Shown here: positions 1-9,390 of the stretch, in pieces | Numbering within the stretch: the first letter of the stretch is position 1 | How the letters are laid out: every line of letters begins with the position of its first letter | Assembly (NCBI GenBank): GCA_046518185.1 | Contig: JBKGRZ010000004.1 | Span: 434,001 to 498,000 of the forward strand | Source of the DNA: Scandinavium vulneris_A | GTDB lineage: Bacteria; Pseudomonadota; Gammaproteobacteria; Enterobacterales; Enterobacteriaceae | DNA: 64,000 bases | Direction: 5' to 3' | Made by a program: the position numbers and the translations under genes | The notes under the pieces: generated by a model | The model's database searches: none | Told to the model about the DNA's origin: nothing | Seen by the model: the letters and a program-made list of their open reading frames with translations, nothing else

Positions 1-19
1 AGTGGTGTGCCGTTTGCTT

Positions 20-550
20 TTATCGTCCAAACAGGTCACGTTTTTTCGGTTTGAACGCCTGGGCAATCAACACCAGCAAACCGACAATCAGGAAGGCGGC
101 GAAAATGCCTACCAGCCACTGCGGCATTTCGAGAGTCAGGAACTGCCACTGACGCTCGGCACAGTCACCAGACGCCACAAATACCTGCGGCAGCCACTTA
201 TCCAACGGCAGCCAGCTTGGGAAGCGGGCGGCAAAATCGCAGGTCTGGAACGGGGACGGATGTAGCTGGATCATGGTGTGTTCCCACGCCAGCTGAACGC
301 CGCGCCAGGCGCTGTAAAGCCAAATCAGAATGGCCGCATAACGCAGAGGCGTTTTCGGCGCAATGGCACCGACAATCCCCGCGCCCATAATCCCGAACAG
401 CGCACAGCGCTCGTAAATACACATCACGCACGGCTGGAGCAGCATCACGTGTTGGAACCACAGCGCGACCATTTCGAGTGCAAAGGCCACTAACGCCATC
501 AACAACCACGCTCCGCGACCGCGTGAGCACTGGTTTAAAAATCGCAACAT
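20..550 (-). CDS. dsbB: Disulfide bond formation protein B
   Basis: DsbB is the inner-membrane enzyme that reoxidises periplasmic DsbA and passes electrons to quinone. The 176-residue product has the family's usual length and four membrane segments. Both redox pairs are visible: C41/C44 in the CVMC motif of the first periplasmic loop, and C104/C130 in the second loop. The ORF extends 24 codons upstream, but the ATG at 550 is chosen because it gives the conserved MLRFLNQC start and has an AGGGAA ribosome site 7-8 bases ahead. It lies downstream of nhaB on the same strand, as in E. coli. Nothing looks damaged. Confidence 0.97.
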   Translation of the reverse strand: MLRFLNQCSRGRGAWLLMALVAFALEMVALWFQHVMLLQPCVMCIYERCALFGIMGAGIVGAIAPKTPLRYAAILIWLYSAWRGVQLAWEHTMIQLHPSPFQTCDFAARFPSWLPLDKWLPQVFVASGDCAERQWQFLTLEMPQWLVGIFAAFLIVGLLVLIAQAFKPKKRDLFGR

Positions 551-685
551 AATCATTTCCCTGGAACATGCTAGACACCGCAGTTTAAACGAATTCATTT
601 CCCGCGCCACCAGGCGTCGCAAAAATATTGCGTAACGGTTGATTAAATCGCCCGGAAATTATTCCGGGCGTCAATCAGAGCAGGT

Positions 686-2242
686 TTAATGTGCCGGGAT
701 AGCGGTGCTGACCAGCCAGCCTTTGGCCGTCATCCACTCGGTGTAGGGGATCAGCGTAAACTCGACGCACAGCAGGCCGACAATGGTCAGCACAATGGTA
801 TAGGGCAGCGCCATCCACACCATTCGGCCATACGAGAGGCGTATCAGCGGGGCGAGGGCAGAAGTGAGCAGGAACAGGAACGCAGCCTGACCGTTAGGTG
901 TCGCCACCGAGGGCAGGTTAGTACCGGTATTGATTGCCACCGCCAGCATCTCGAACTGCGGCAAAGAAACTGCCCCATGTTCCAGCGCCGCTTTGGCCTC
1001 ATTGATATACACCGTGCCGACAAATACATTGTCAGAAATGGAGGAGAGCAGGCCATTGAACAGATAGAACAGCGATAGCTGCGCATGCGGCGACGCCTGT
1101 AACACGAAGTCGATAATCGGCCCGAACAGCGCCTGATCGATGATAACCGCCACCACTGCGAAAAACACCGTCAGCAGGGCAGTAAACGGCAGCGCTTCGG
1201 TAAAGGCTTTGCCAATGGCATGTTCATCGGTCACGCCGGTCAGTGAGGTCGCAAGAATGATAACCGTCAGGCCAATCAGTCCCACTTCCGCCAGATGCAG
1301 GGCCAGGGCCAGCACCAGCCAGACCCCGATAATGCCCTGCACCAACAGCTTCAGCGTGTCCTGGCGAGTACGCTGTTCGCGGCTTTTGTTATCGAAGTCT
1401 TTCAGCACCTCGCGCACGCCCGGTGGCAGTTCGCCGCCGTAGCCAAACAGTTTAAACTTCTCGACCAGCAGACAGGTCATCATCCCGCACACAAACACCG
1501 GCAGGGTGACCGGCAGCATACGCATGAAAAATTCGCCAAAATGCCAGCCCGCGGCTTTGGCGATGATCAGGTTTTGCGGCTCGCCCACCATGGTCATCAC
1601 CCCGCCGAGCGCGGTACCGACCCCGGCGTGCATCATCAGGCTGCGCAGGAAGGCGCGGAACTGTTCCAGCACGTCTTTGTTATGCACTTCGATATGGCTG
1701 TCGTCGAGCATATCGTTATCGCCCGGTCGCGAAGAGGCCACGCGATGATAGATCCCGTAAAAGCCGACCGCGACGCTGATGATAACGGCAACGACCGTGA
1801 GCGCATCCAGGAAAGCGGATAAAAACGCAGCGGCGAGACAAAAGGCCGCGGATAGCAGCATCTTACTCTGGATGGTCAGCAGCAGACGGGTAAAGATGAA
1901 CAGCAGCAGCTGCTTCATGAAATAGATGCCTGCGACCATAAACATCAGCAACAGCAGCACTTCGAGGTTGTTGGCAATTTCTTCGCGCACATGCTCGGCG
2001 CTGGTCATACCAATCATCACGCCTTCAATGGCCAACAGGCCGCCGGGGAGCAGGGGATAGCATTTCAGCGCCATTGCCAGGGTGAAGATAAATTCTGCCA
2101 CCAGCATCCAGCCAGCGATGAACGGATTGAAGTAAAAGACGACTGGGTTAATAACTAAAAAGACAATCAGCGTCAGTTTGTACCAGTCGGGTGACTGGCC
2201 CAGAAAGTTGCGCCACAAAGCGCGAGAGGTTGATATTTCCAC
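686..2242 (-). CDS. nhaB: Na+/H+ antiporter NhaB
   Basis: This is an inner-membrane sodium/proton antiporter that helps with Na+ and pH homeostasis. The 518-residue product matches NhaB in length and has about a dozen hydrophobic segments throughout. The N-terminal ALWRNFLGQSPDWYKL block and the MVGEPQNLIIAKAAGWHF segment are typical of NhaB. Translation starts at a GTG (2242), which gives the MEIS start known from the family. It is divergent from fadR, with 215 bases between them, and upstream of dsbB on the same strand, the order found in E. coli. No anomalies are seen. Confidence 0.96.
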   Translation of the reverse strand: MEISTSRALWRNFLGQSPDWYKLTLIVFLVINPVVFYFNPFIAGWMLVAEFIFTLAMALKCYPLLPGGLLAIEGVMIGMTSAEHVREEIANNLEVLLLLMFMVAGIYFMKQLLLFIFTRLLLTIQSKMLLSAAFCLAAAFLSAFLDALTVVAVIISVAVGFYGIYHRVASSRPGDNDMLDDSHIEVHNKDVLEQFRAFLRSLMMHAGVGTALGGVMTMVGEPQNLIIAKAAGWHFGEFFMRMLPVTLPVFVCGMMTCLLVEKFKLFGYGGELPPGVREVLKDFDNKSREQRTRQDTLKLLVQGIIGVWLVLALALHLAEVGLIGLTVIILATSLTGVTDEHAIGKAFTEALPFTALLTVFFAVVAVIIDQALFGPIIDFVLQASPHAQLSLFYLFNGLLSSISDNVFVGTVYINEAKAALEHGAVSLPQFEMLAVAINTGTNLPSVATPNGQAAFLFLLTSALAPLIRLSYGRMVWMALPYTIVLTIVGLLCVEFTLIPYTEWMTAKGWLVSTAIPAH

Positions 2243-2457
2243 GACAGATTTCCGATCCCGTCAAAAGTAAGCAGTTTTTTGAGAAGAGTAAGGAAGTATC
2301 GGTCCTGAGGCCGCGACAAGCAAGCAAAGCCGCCGCGACTAAATGCGTAAACTTAAACGGCGATCCCTTTTTAATTGCGGCGATGCGCTATCTGCCCCTG
2401 ATTGGCTCTGGTATGATGAGTTCAATATTTGCAACGCTGTGTAATGGAAATCTCACT

Positions 2458-3177
2458 ATGGTCATAAAGGCGCAGAGCCCGGCGGGTTTCGCGGAAGAGT
2501 ACATCATTGAAAGTATCTGGAATAACCGCTTTCCCCCTGGCACTATCCTGCCCGCAGAGCGTGAGCTTTCTGAACTGATCGGCGTCACCCGTACCACCTT
2601 ACGCGAAGTGTTACAGCGTCTGGCGCGTGACGGCTGGTTGACGATTCAGCACGGTAAACCGACCAAAGTGAATAACTTCTGGGAAACGTCAGGCCTCAAC
2701 ATTCTTGAAACTCTGGCGCGTCTCGATCACGACCGTGTCCCGCAGCTGATCGACAATCTGCTCTCTGTGCGTACCAACATTGCGACAATCTTCATTCGTA
2801 CCGCGTTCCGTCAGCATCCTGAAGATGCGTTGGCCGTGTTGGCCACCGCGCGCGAAGTGGAAGATCACGCCGACGCCTTCGCCGAGCTTGATTACAGCAT
2901 TTTCCGCGGCCTGGCTTTTGCCTCCGGCAATCCGATTTATGGCCTGATCCTCAACGGGATGAAAGGGCTGTATACCCGCATCGGTCGTCACTACTTTGCT
3001 AACCCGGAAGCACGCAGCCTGGCGCTGGGCTTCTACCATCAACTGGCGAAAATTTGCGAGCAGAGCGAGCACGAGCAGGTGTACGAAACCGTTCGTCGTT
3101 ACGGTCACGAGTCAGGCCTTATCTGGCATAAAATGCAGAAAACGCTGCCGGGTGATTTGGCCATTCACGGTCGTTAG
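2458..3177 (+). CDS. fadR: Fatty acid metabolism regulator FadR
   Basis: FadR is a GntR-family regulator that binds long-chain acyl-CoA, represses fad genes and activates fabA/fabB. The 239-residue product has the N-terminal winged helix (about residues 10-70, with PAERELSELIGVTRTTLREV) and the all-helical C-terminal acyl-CoA domain (about 80-235). An open frame runs upstream to 2191, but the ATG at 2458 gives the conserved MVIKAQSPAGFAEEYI start and exact family length. It is divergent from nhaB and followed directly by a strong terminator. Confidence 0.97.
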   Translation: MVIKAQSPAGFAEEYIIESIWNNRFPPGTILPAERELSELIGVTRTTLREVLQRLARDGWLTIQHGKPTKVNNFWETSGLNILETLARLDHDRVPQLIDNLLSVRTNIATIFIRTAFRQHPEDALAVLATAREVEDHADAFAELDYSIFRGLAFASGNPIYGLILNGMKGLYTRIGRHYFANPEARSLALGFYHQLAKICEQSEHEQVYETVRRYGHESGLIWHKMQKTLPGDLAIHGR

Positions 3178-3203
3178 TCATTCGCTACCTCAGACAGTAT
3201 AAA

Positions 3204-3226
3204 GCCGCTCAGTGAGCGGCTTTTTT
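3204..3226 (+). terminator. Intrinsic terminator after fadR
   Basis: A 7-bp perfect GC-rich stem (GCCGCTC / GAGCGGC, 3-base loop) is followed by six T residues. It lies 27 bases after the fadR stop and just before the convergent ycgB stop. On the opposite strand only a short T run follows, so it mainly serves fadR. Confidence 0.9.
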
Positions 3227-3233
3227 GTGGCCT

Positions 3234-4766
3234 CTACAGCAGATTTTGTCGCGGTGGGCAGCGTTCCAACAGTTCGACGCTACCGTCGGCATTCTGCTGC
3301 TCCAGATGCACGTCAAAGCCCCACAGACGATGCACGTGTTTGAGCACTTCCCGACGGCCCATATCCAGCGGGGCGCGGTTGTGTGGCACATAGCGTAACG
3401 TCAGGGAGCGATCGCCGCGCAGATCGACGTTCCAGACCTGAATATTCGGCTCAAGGTTGCTGAGATTGTACTGCGACGACAGCCGGTTGCGGATCTCCCG
3501 ATACCCTTCCTCGTTGTGGATAGCTGAAATCTCGAGGAAGTTGTTGTGATCGTCATCGAGCACCGTGAACAGGCGGAAATCACGCATCACTTTTGGCGAC
3601 AGGAACTGGCTGATAAAGCTCTCATCCTTAAAGTCGCGCATCGCGAAGTGCAGGGTCTCGAGCCAGTCGGAGCCCGCGATATCCGGGAACCAGTATTTGT
3701 CTTCTTCGGTCGGTGACTGACAGATACGTTTAATGTCCTGGAACATCGCAAAGCCCAGCGCATACGGGTTAATACCGCTGTACCACGGGCTGTTATACGG
3801 CGGCTGGAACACCACGTTGGTATGGCTGTGCAGAAACTCCAGCATAAAGCGCTCGGTCACTTTCCCTTCATCGTACAGATGATTGAGGATGGTGTAGTGC
3901 CAGAAGGTCGCCCAGCCTTCGTTCATTACCTGCGTCTGCTTCTGCGGATAAAAATACTGGCTGACCTTGCGCACAATACGCAGGATCTCACGCTGCCAGG
4001 ACTCCAGCAGCGGGGCATTTTTTTCCATAAAGTAGAGTAGGTTTTCCTGTGGCTCTGACGGATAACGGCGCACTTCGGCGACGGTTTTCTCTTCCTCTTT
4101 CTTCGGCAGGGTGCGCCAAAGGGTATTCACCTGGCTTTGCAGATACTCTTCCCGGCTTTTCTGCCGGGCTTTCTCTTCCTGCAACGAAATCTTCTGCGGG
4201 CGTTTGTAACGATCCACGCCGTAGTTCATCAGGGCATGACAGGAGTCGAGCAGCTTCTCCACTTCATCCACGCCGTAGCGCTCTTCGCACTCGGTAATGT
4301 ATTTCCGGGCGAAAATCAGGTAATCGACAATTGAACTGGCGTCGGTCCAGCTGCGGAACAGGTAATTATTTTTGAAGAAGGAGTTATGCCCATAGCAGGC
4401 ATGCGCCATGACCAGCGCCTGCATGGTCATGGTGTTCTCTTCCATCAGATAGGCGATACACGGGTTGGAGTTGATAACGATTTCATACGCCAGCCCCTGC
4501 TGCCCGTGCTTATACAGCCGCTCGGTTTCGATGAATTTTTTGCCAAACGACCAGTGGGTATAGTTAATCGGCATCCCGACGCTGGAGTAGGCGTCCATCA
4601 TCTGTTCGGAGGTAATCACTTCGATTTGATGGGGATAGGTGTCGAGCCGGTACAGCTTCGCCACCCGGTCGATTTCCGCCAGATAGGTATCCAGCAGTTC
4701 GAAGGTCCAGTCGGGTCCATCGCTCAGACGTGTGGTGTCCTTATTCATGGAGTCAATCGTAGCCAT
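3234..4766 (-). CDS. ycgB: SpoVR-family protein YcgB
   Basis: This 510-residue protein belongs to the SpoVR/YcgB family and is the same length as E. coli YcgB. The biochemical role is not settled; in E. coli ycgB is reported as a stationary-phase gene, and Bacillus SpoVR is linked to spore cortex formation. No signal peptide or membrane segment is seen, so it should be cytoplasmic. Family blocks such as NYTHWSFGKKF, EIVINSNPCIAYLMEEN and HACYGHNSFFKNNYLF are intact. The ATG at 4766 starts MATIDSMNKD. It is convergent with fadR and divergent from dadA across 320 bases. Confidence 0.93.
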   Translation of the reverse strand: MATIDSMNKDTTRLSDGPDWTFELLDTYLAEIDRVAKLYRLDTYPHQIEVITSEQMMDAYSSVGMPINYTHWSFGKKFIETERLYKHGQQGLAYEIVINSNPCIAYLMEENTMTMQALVMAHACYGHNSFFKNNYLFRSWTDASSIVDYLIFARKYITECEERYGVDEVEKLLDSCHALMNYGVDRYKRPQKISLQEEKARQKSREEYLQSQVNTLWRTLPKKEEEKTVAEVRRYPSEPQENLLYFMEKNAPLLESWQREILRIVRKVSQYFYPQKQTQVMNEGWATFWHYTILNHLYDEGKVTERFMLEFLHSHTNVVFQPPYNSPWYSGINPYALGFAMFQDIKRICQSPTEEDKYWFPDIAGSDWLETLHFAMRDFKDESFISQFLSPKVMRDFRLFTVLDDDHNNFLEISAIHNEEGYREIRNRLSSQYNLSNLEPNIQVWNVDLRGDRSLTLRYVPHNRAPLDMGRREVLKHVHRLWGFDVHLEQQNADGSVELLERCPPRQNLL

Positions 4767-5086
4767 TAGCGCGCCCTCATTGTTGGCGGCCCTCTCTGTC
4801 TGGAGAGCCTCAGATCAAGAATAGAACACCCCCACGTTAACGTGCGAACAGCAAATATTTTTTCTTCGCGATTTCCCTGCGTCAACGGCGACGATTTTGG
4901 TTTTACACAGAACATTGTGCTGGTGAAAATAGTGCCGCAGCAGGAGATTTCAAAACCGCGCATACCTTTGTGATACGGGCATCTGTGAGGTAAGTCACCA
5001 TAAAAAAAGCCTATGTTGAATAATATTTTCAGCTAGGTTATCAATATGTAATCAGAAGATTGTTCTTTTACCGATCTGGAGTCGCT
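4767..5086. promoter_or_regulatory. ycgB-dadA divergent intergenic region
   Basis: This 320-base stretch between the divergent ycgB and dadA genes contains no convincing coding frame. It is A+T-rich close to dadA (about 5000-5060), which suits promoters. It contains the CRP-like site at 4984-4999 and the GGAG ribosome site of dadA at 5078-5081. Promoter hexamers were not assigned. Confidence 0.6.
4984..4999 (+). promoter_or_regulatory. CRP-like site upstream of dadA
   Basis: The sequence reads TGTGA, six bases, TCACC, one base short of the ideal CRP palindrome TGTGA-N6-TCACA. It lies 88-103 bases upstream of the dadA start. The E. coli dadAX operon is known to be controlled by CRP and Lrp, so conserved CRP control is likely. 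Binding itself is inferred. Confidence 0.7.
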
Positions 5087-6385
5087 ATGCGAGTGGTTAT
5101 CCTCGGAAGTGGGGTTGTGGGCGTGGCCAGCGCCTGGTATTTACGTCAGGCTGGACACGATGTCACGGTTATCGACCGGGAACCCGGCCCGGCGTTAGAA
5201 ACCAGTGCCGCTAATGCCGGACAGATTTCACCCGGCTATGCCGCGCCGTGGGCCGCGCCGGGCGTGCCGCTGAAGGCCATCAAATGGATGTTCCAGCGTC
5301 ACGCGCCGCTGGCGATAAGCCTCGATGGCACCCAGTTCCAGCTGAAATGGATGTGGCAGATGCTGCGCAACTGCGACACTCGCCACTACATGGAAAACAA
5401 AGGCCGCATGGTCCGTCTGGCGGAGTACAGCCGTGACTGCCTGAAAGCGCTGCGTGACAGCACCGGCATCGAATACGAAGGCCGTCAGGGCGGTACATTG
5501 CAGCTGTTCCGCACCGAACAGCAGTATGAAAATGCCACCCGCGACATCGCGGTGTTGCAGGATGCGGGCGTGCCCTATCAATTGCTGGAAGCCAGCCGTC
5601 TGGCAGAGGTCGAACCTGCGCTTGCCGACGTGGCGCACAAACTCACCGGTGGCCTGCGCTTGCCGAATGACGAAACCGGCGACTGTCAGCTGTTCACTCA
5701 GCGTTTGGCGAAAATGGCCGAAGAGGCAGGGGTGGTGTTCCGCTACAACACTCCAGTCGACAAGCTGCTCAGTGAAGGTGAAAAGATTTACGGCGTGAAG
5801 TGCGGCGAGGAAGTGATCAAAGCCGATGCCTACGTGATGGCGTTTGGTTCTTATTCCACCTCTATGCTGAAAGGGATGGTCGATATTCCGGTGTATCCGT
5901 TAAAAGGCTATTCGCTGACGATCCCGGTTAAAGAGGACAACGGTGCTCCGGTTTCGACTATTCTTGATGAAACTTACAAAATTGCGATAACCCGTTTCGA
6001 CGACCGTATCCGCGTCGGCGGCATGGCGGAGATCGTTGGTTTCAATACCGAGCTGCCGCGCGCCCGTCGCGAAACTCTGGAGATGGTGGTACGGGATCTG
6101 TTCCCGCGCGGCGGTCATGTTGAGCAGGCGACATTCTGGACCGGTCTGCGTCCGATGACGCCGGACGGCACGCCGATTGTCGGTCGCACGCCGTACAAAA
6201 ATCTGTGGCTGAATACCGGACACGGCACGCTGGGCTGGACCATGGCCTGCGGCTCCGGACAGCTGCTGAGCGATTTGCTTTCGGGCCGCACGCCAGCCAT
6301 TCCGTACGAGGATTTAGGCGTGGCCCGCTATCAGTCAGGCTATACGCCTTCGCGCCCGCAGCATTTGCACGGCGCGCACAACTAA
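5087..6385 (+). CDS. dadA: D-amino acid dehydrogenase small subunit
   Basis: DadA is an FAD-dependent, membrane-associated dehydrogenase that oxidises D-alanine to pyruvate and ammonia, passing electrons to the respiratory chain. The 432-residue product has an N-terminal Rossmann FAD motif (VVILGSGVVGVASAW, residues 2-17, followed by the acidic VID) and the conserved C-terminal GHGTLGWTMACGSG block. The ATG at 5087 is chosen over an upstream TTG because the FAD motif starts directly after it and GGAG sits 5 bases before. dadX follows after 9 bases, forming the L-alanine catabolic operon. Confidence 0.97.
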   Translation: MRVVILGSGVVGVASAWYLRQAGHDVTVIDREPGPALETSAANAGQISPGYAAPWAAPGVPLKAIKWMFQRHAPLAISLDGTQFQLKWMWQMLRNCDTRHYMENKGRMVRLAEYSRDCLKALRDSTGIEYEGRQGGTLQLFRTEQQYENATRDIAVLQDAGVPYQLLEASRLAEVEPALADVAHKLTGGLRLPNDETGDCQLFTQRLAKMAEEAGVVFRYNTPVDKLLSEGEKIYGVKCGEEVIKADAYVMAFGSYSTSMLKGMVDIPVYPLKGYSLTIPVKEDNGAPVSTILDETYKIAITRFDDRIRVGGMAEIVGFNTELPRARRETLEMVVRDLFPRGGHVEQATFWTGLRPMTPDGTPIVGRTPYKNLWLNTGHGTLGWTMACGSGQLLSDLLSGRTPAIPYEDLGVARYQSGYTPSRPQHLHGAHN

Positions 6386-6394
6386 GGAGCCGTT

Positions 6395-7465
6395 ATGTCC
6401 CGTCCCGTTGTAGCCAGCCTCGATTTACAGGCGCTGCGGCAGAACCTTGCGGTGGTGCGCTCTGCGGCCCCGGATTCTCGTGTCTGGTCGGTGGTGAAAG
6501 CCAACGCCTACGGTCACGGCATTGATCGCATCTGGAGCGCGCTGAACGACACCGACGGTTTCGCGCTGTTGAACCTGGAGGAGGCCATCCTGCTGCGTGA
6601 ACGCGGCTGGAAAGGGCCAATTCTGATGCTGGAAGGGTTTTTCCACGCCGACGATTTACCGCTTTATGACCAGTATCGCCTCACCACCAGCGTCCACAGC
6701 AACTGGCAGCTGAAAGCGCTGCAAAATGCGAAACTGAACGCGCCGCTGGACGTCTACGTCAAAGTGAACAGCGGCATGAACCGCCTCGGGTTTACGCCGG
6801 ATAAAATCCACACCGTCTGGCAACAGCTGCGCGCCATGAAAAACGTCAGCGACATGACCCTGATGTCGCACTTTGCCGATGCGGAAAACCCTGACGGGAT
6901 AGCCGAGCCGATGGCGAAAATCGAGCAGGCGGCGGAAGGGCTTGACTGCCCGCGCTCGCTGTCCAACTCCGCAGCCACGTTGTGGCACCCTGAAGCGCAC
7001 TTTGACTGGGTGCGGCCGGGCATTGTGCTTTACGGCGCATCGCCTTCCGGCAAATGGCAGGATATTGCCAACAGCGGCCTGAAACCGGTGATGACGCTCA
7101 GCAGTGAAATTATCGCCGTGCAGAATCTCAAGCCTGGCGATACCGTGGGCTACGGGCGGTTGTACAAAGCCCAGCAGGAACAGCGGATGGGTATTGTGGC
7201 CTGTGGCTATGCGGACGGTTACCCGCGCAACGCGCCAGACGGCACGCCAGTGCTGGTGGACGGTATCCGTACCGGCACGATAGGGCGCGTGTCGATGGAT
7301 ATGCTGGCGGTGGATTTAACGCCTTGCCCGCAGGCTGGGATCGGCACCCCGGTCGAGCTGTGGGGCAAAGAGATTAAAATCGATGATGTTGCCAGTCGCT
7401 GTGGCACGGTCGGTTATGAATTGATGTGCGCTCTGGCACTGCGCGTGCCTGTTGTGACAGTGTAA
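6395..7465 (+). CDS. dadX: Catabolic alanine racemase
   Basis: DadX converts L-alanine to D-alanine, which DadA then oxidises. The 356-residue product is a fold-type III PLP enzyme. K35 in VVKANAYGHG is the Schiff-base lysine at the start of the TIM barrel, and the VGYGRLY segment in the C-terminal beta domain holds the family's catalytic tyrosine. The GYADGYPR and GRVSMDM motifs are also intact. AAGGAG precedes the ATG by 5 bases. Co-transcription with dadA is expected from the 9-base gap. Confidence 0.97.
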   Translation: MSRPVVASLDLQALRQNLAVVRSAAPDSRVWSVVKANAYGHGIDRIWSALNDTDGFALLNLEEAILLRERGWKGPILMLEGFFHADDLPLYDQYRLTTSVHSNWQLKALQNAKLNAPLDVYVKVNSGMNRLGFTPDKIHTVWQQLRAMKNVSDMTLMSHFADAENPDGIAEPMAKIEQAAEGLDCPRSLSNSAATLWHPEAHFDWVRPGIVLYGASPSGKWQDIANSGLKPVMTLSSEIIAVQNLKPGDTVGYGRLYKAQQEQRMGIVACGYADGYPRNAPDGTPVLVDGIRTGTIGRVSMDMLAVDLTPCPQAGIGTPVELWGKEIKIDDVASRCGTVGYELMCALALRVPVVTV

Positions 7466-7468
7466 CCT

Positions 7469-7539
7469 GCCGGGTGGCGTAAGCTTGCCAGCCCGGCAAA
7501 ACCTCGACTGTAGGCCCGGTAAGCGTAACGCTACCGGGC
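7469..7539. repeat. Pair of REP-like palindromes after dadX
   Basis: Two imperfect GC-rich palindromes lie between the convergent dadX and cvrA genes. The first (7469-7497) has GCCGGGTGGCG / CCAGCCCGGC arms. The second (7514-7539) has GCCCGGTAGCG-type arms around AAGCGTAACG. The GCCGGGTGGCG / TAGGCCCGGTAAGCG wording is typical of enterobacterial REP/BIME units, which stabilise 3' ends and can bind gyrase or IHF. Confidence 0.85.
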
Positions 7540-7561
7540 AACAGACGATGCTAAACAGACG

Positions 7562-9295
7562 TTACTCCACGTCCTCTTCAGCGACCCGGACACCCACTTT
7601 CTGCACCGAGTTGTCTTCTTTCTCCGCCACGGTCCAGATCATCCCGGCGAATTCCACCTGATCACCGACCACCGGCGCGGCACCTAAAAGATGCTGCACG
7701 ATTTCGCCCAGCGACTGCTGGTTATCGCGAAACTCTTCCCCGCCGTCGAGACCATAAATCAGCGCCACATCGGCAAATTTCGCATTGGCGTCCAGAATAA
7801 AGTCGCCAAAGAAGCGCTGATCCAGCGCCACCGGCGGTGACTGGCTGAACAGCTTGCCAAGGGCAGGCAAATCCCGCTCGCGACCAATCACACACAGCAC
7901 ATCGCCTTCGTGCAGGCGGGTACTGCCGGTCGGATGCAGCAGCACGTTATCGCGGAACAACGCCGCAATGCGGGTATCGCGCGGCAGATGTAAATCACGC
8001 AGCGCCGCGCCGACGCACCATTTATCGGCGCTTAGCTGATACACAAACTGCTCCCACGGATTCTCAGGGTGAATATCCAGCCCAACACGGGACACCGGCC
8101 AGCCGACCGGCGGTACCACCACTTTGGCCTTTTTCGCCGCCCAGGAGAGCGATGTGCCCTGCAACAGCAGTGACACCAGCACCACGAAGAAGGCGACGTT
8201 GAAGAACAGCCGGGCGTTTTCCAGACCTGCCATCATTGGGAACACCGCGAGGATAATCGGCACCGCGCCGCGCAACCCCACCCAGCTGATAAACACTCGC
8301 TCACGCAGGTTAAAGCCACGGAACGGCAGCAGGCCGATAAATACCGACAGCGGACGAGCAAAGAAAATCATCCCGGCTGACAGCAGCAGCGCCGGAATGG
8401 CGATTGGCAGCAGATCTGACGGCGTCACCAGCAGACCAAGCACCAGGAACATGCCGATTTGTGCCAGCCAGGCCAGGCCATCAAAGTTCTGCAAAATGGC
8501 ATAACGGTTGCGAATAGGGCGGTTGCCGAGCAAAAAGCCGCACAGATACACCGCCAGAATGCCGCTGCCGTCGAGCGAAGTGGTGACGGCGAAAATCATA
8601 ATCCCGCCGCTCAGTGCCAGCAGCGGATATAGCCCGGCCGGGAGTGAAATGCGGTTGATCATTTGCAACAGCAAATAGCCGCCGCCGAGGCCAATCAGGA
8701 TCCCAAGGCCAAATTGCTGAACGATATGCACCGCAAACATCCAGTTCAGCCCGGTCTCATGCTGCTGGATCATCTCAATCAGGGTGATGGTCAGAAACAC
8801 CGCCATCGGATCGTTACTGCCAGATTCAATCTCCAGCGTCGAGCCTACGCGTTCGTTCAGGCCCTTGCCGCCAAGCAGCGAGAACACCGCTGCCGCATCG
8901 GTCGAACCGACAATGGCGCCAATCAGCAGACCTTCAATTAAATCGAGGTGGAACAGCCAGGCCGCCATCATTCCGGTTAATCCGGAGGTGACCAGTACCC
9001 CGACGGTCGCCAGCGATAGCGCCGGACCGAGGGCGACGCGAAACGAACTCGCCTGAGTACGCATTCCGCCATCCAGCAGAATAACCGCCAGCGCGAGGTT
9101 ACTGATCATGAAGGTGAAGGGGTAATTATCAAACGGAATGCCGCCAATGCCGTCGACGCCTGCCAGCATACCGATGGCGAGGAAGATGACCAGAATCGGA
9201 ATACCGAGTCGGGAAGAAAAAGAACTTAATAAAATGCTGAAGGTGACCAGCACCGAACCCAGAATAAACAGACTAATTATTGCCCCGGCATCCAA
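7562..9295 (-). CDS. cvrA: K+/H+ antiporter NhaP2 (CvrA)
   Basis: This is an inner-membrane cation/proton antiporter of the CPA1 family, known in other bacteria to move K+ and in E. coli to aid growth at low osmolarity. The 577-residue product has about 12 membrane segments (to roughly residue 390), including SLLGGKGLNERVGSTLEIESGSNDPMAVFL, then a TrkA-C regulatory domain and a C-terminal CorC/HlyC-like domain. The start is a TTG at 9295, giving the conserved MDAxxIISLFILGS beginning. ldcA lies 95 bases upstream on the same strand, as in E. coli. Confidence 0.96.
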   Translation of the reverse strand: MDAGAIISLFILGSVLVTFSILLSSFSSRLGIPILVIFLAIGMLAGVDGIGGIPFDNYPFTFMISNLALAVILLDGGMRTQASSFRVALGPALSLATVGVLVTSGLTGMMAAWLFHLDLIEGLLIGAIVGSTDAAAVFSLLGGKGLNERVGSTLEIESGSNDPMAVFLTITLIEMIQQHETGLNWMFAVHIVQQFGLGILIGLGGGYLLLQMINRISLPAGLYPLLALSGGIMIFAVTTSLDGSGILAVYLCGFLLGNRPIRNRYAILQNFDGLAWLAQIGMFLVLGLLVTPSDLLPIAIPALLLSAGMIFFARPLSVFIGLLPFRGFNLRERVFISWVGLRGAVPIILAVFPMMAGLENARLFFNVAFFVVLVSLLLQGTSLSWAAKKAKVVVPPVGWPVSRVGLDIHPENPWEQFVYQLSADKWCVGAALRDLHLPRDTRIAALFRDNVLLHPTGSTRLHEGDVLCVIGRERDLPALGKLFSQSPPVALDQRFFGDFILDANAKFADVALIYGLDGGEEFRDNQQSLGEIVQHLLGAAPVVGDQVEFAGMIWTVAEKEDNSVQKVGVRVAEEDVE

Positions 9296-9390
9296 CGTTC
9301 ACGTACTCCCTTAATCGCGTGAATAGAGTCTAAAACGTTACCATAGAAGTCCGTGAAACGATGGAATTATCAGAGCTATGAATGGATTTT

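Noticed and set aside
1295..1822. Open plus-strand frame of 175 codons across nhaB
   Set aside because: It is a shadow of the nhaB gene on the other strand; its composition is odd (His/Gln-rich) and it has no ribosome site or family likeness.
7469..7539. Palindromes as a CRISPR or attachment site
   Set aside because: They have REP-type sequence, lie between convergent genes and recur in similar form at 12220 and 39262.
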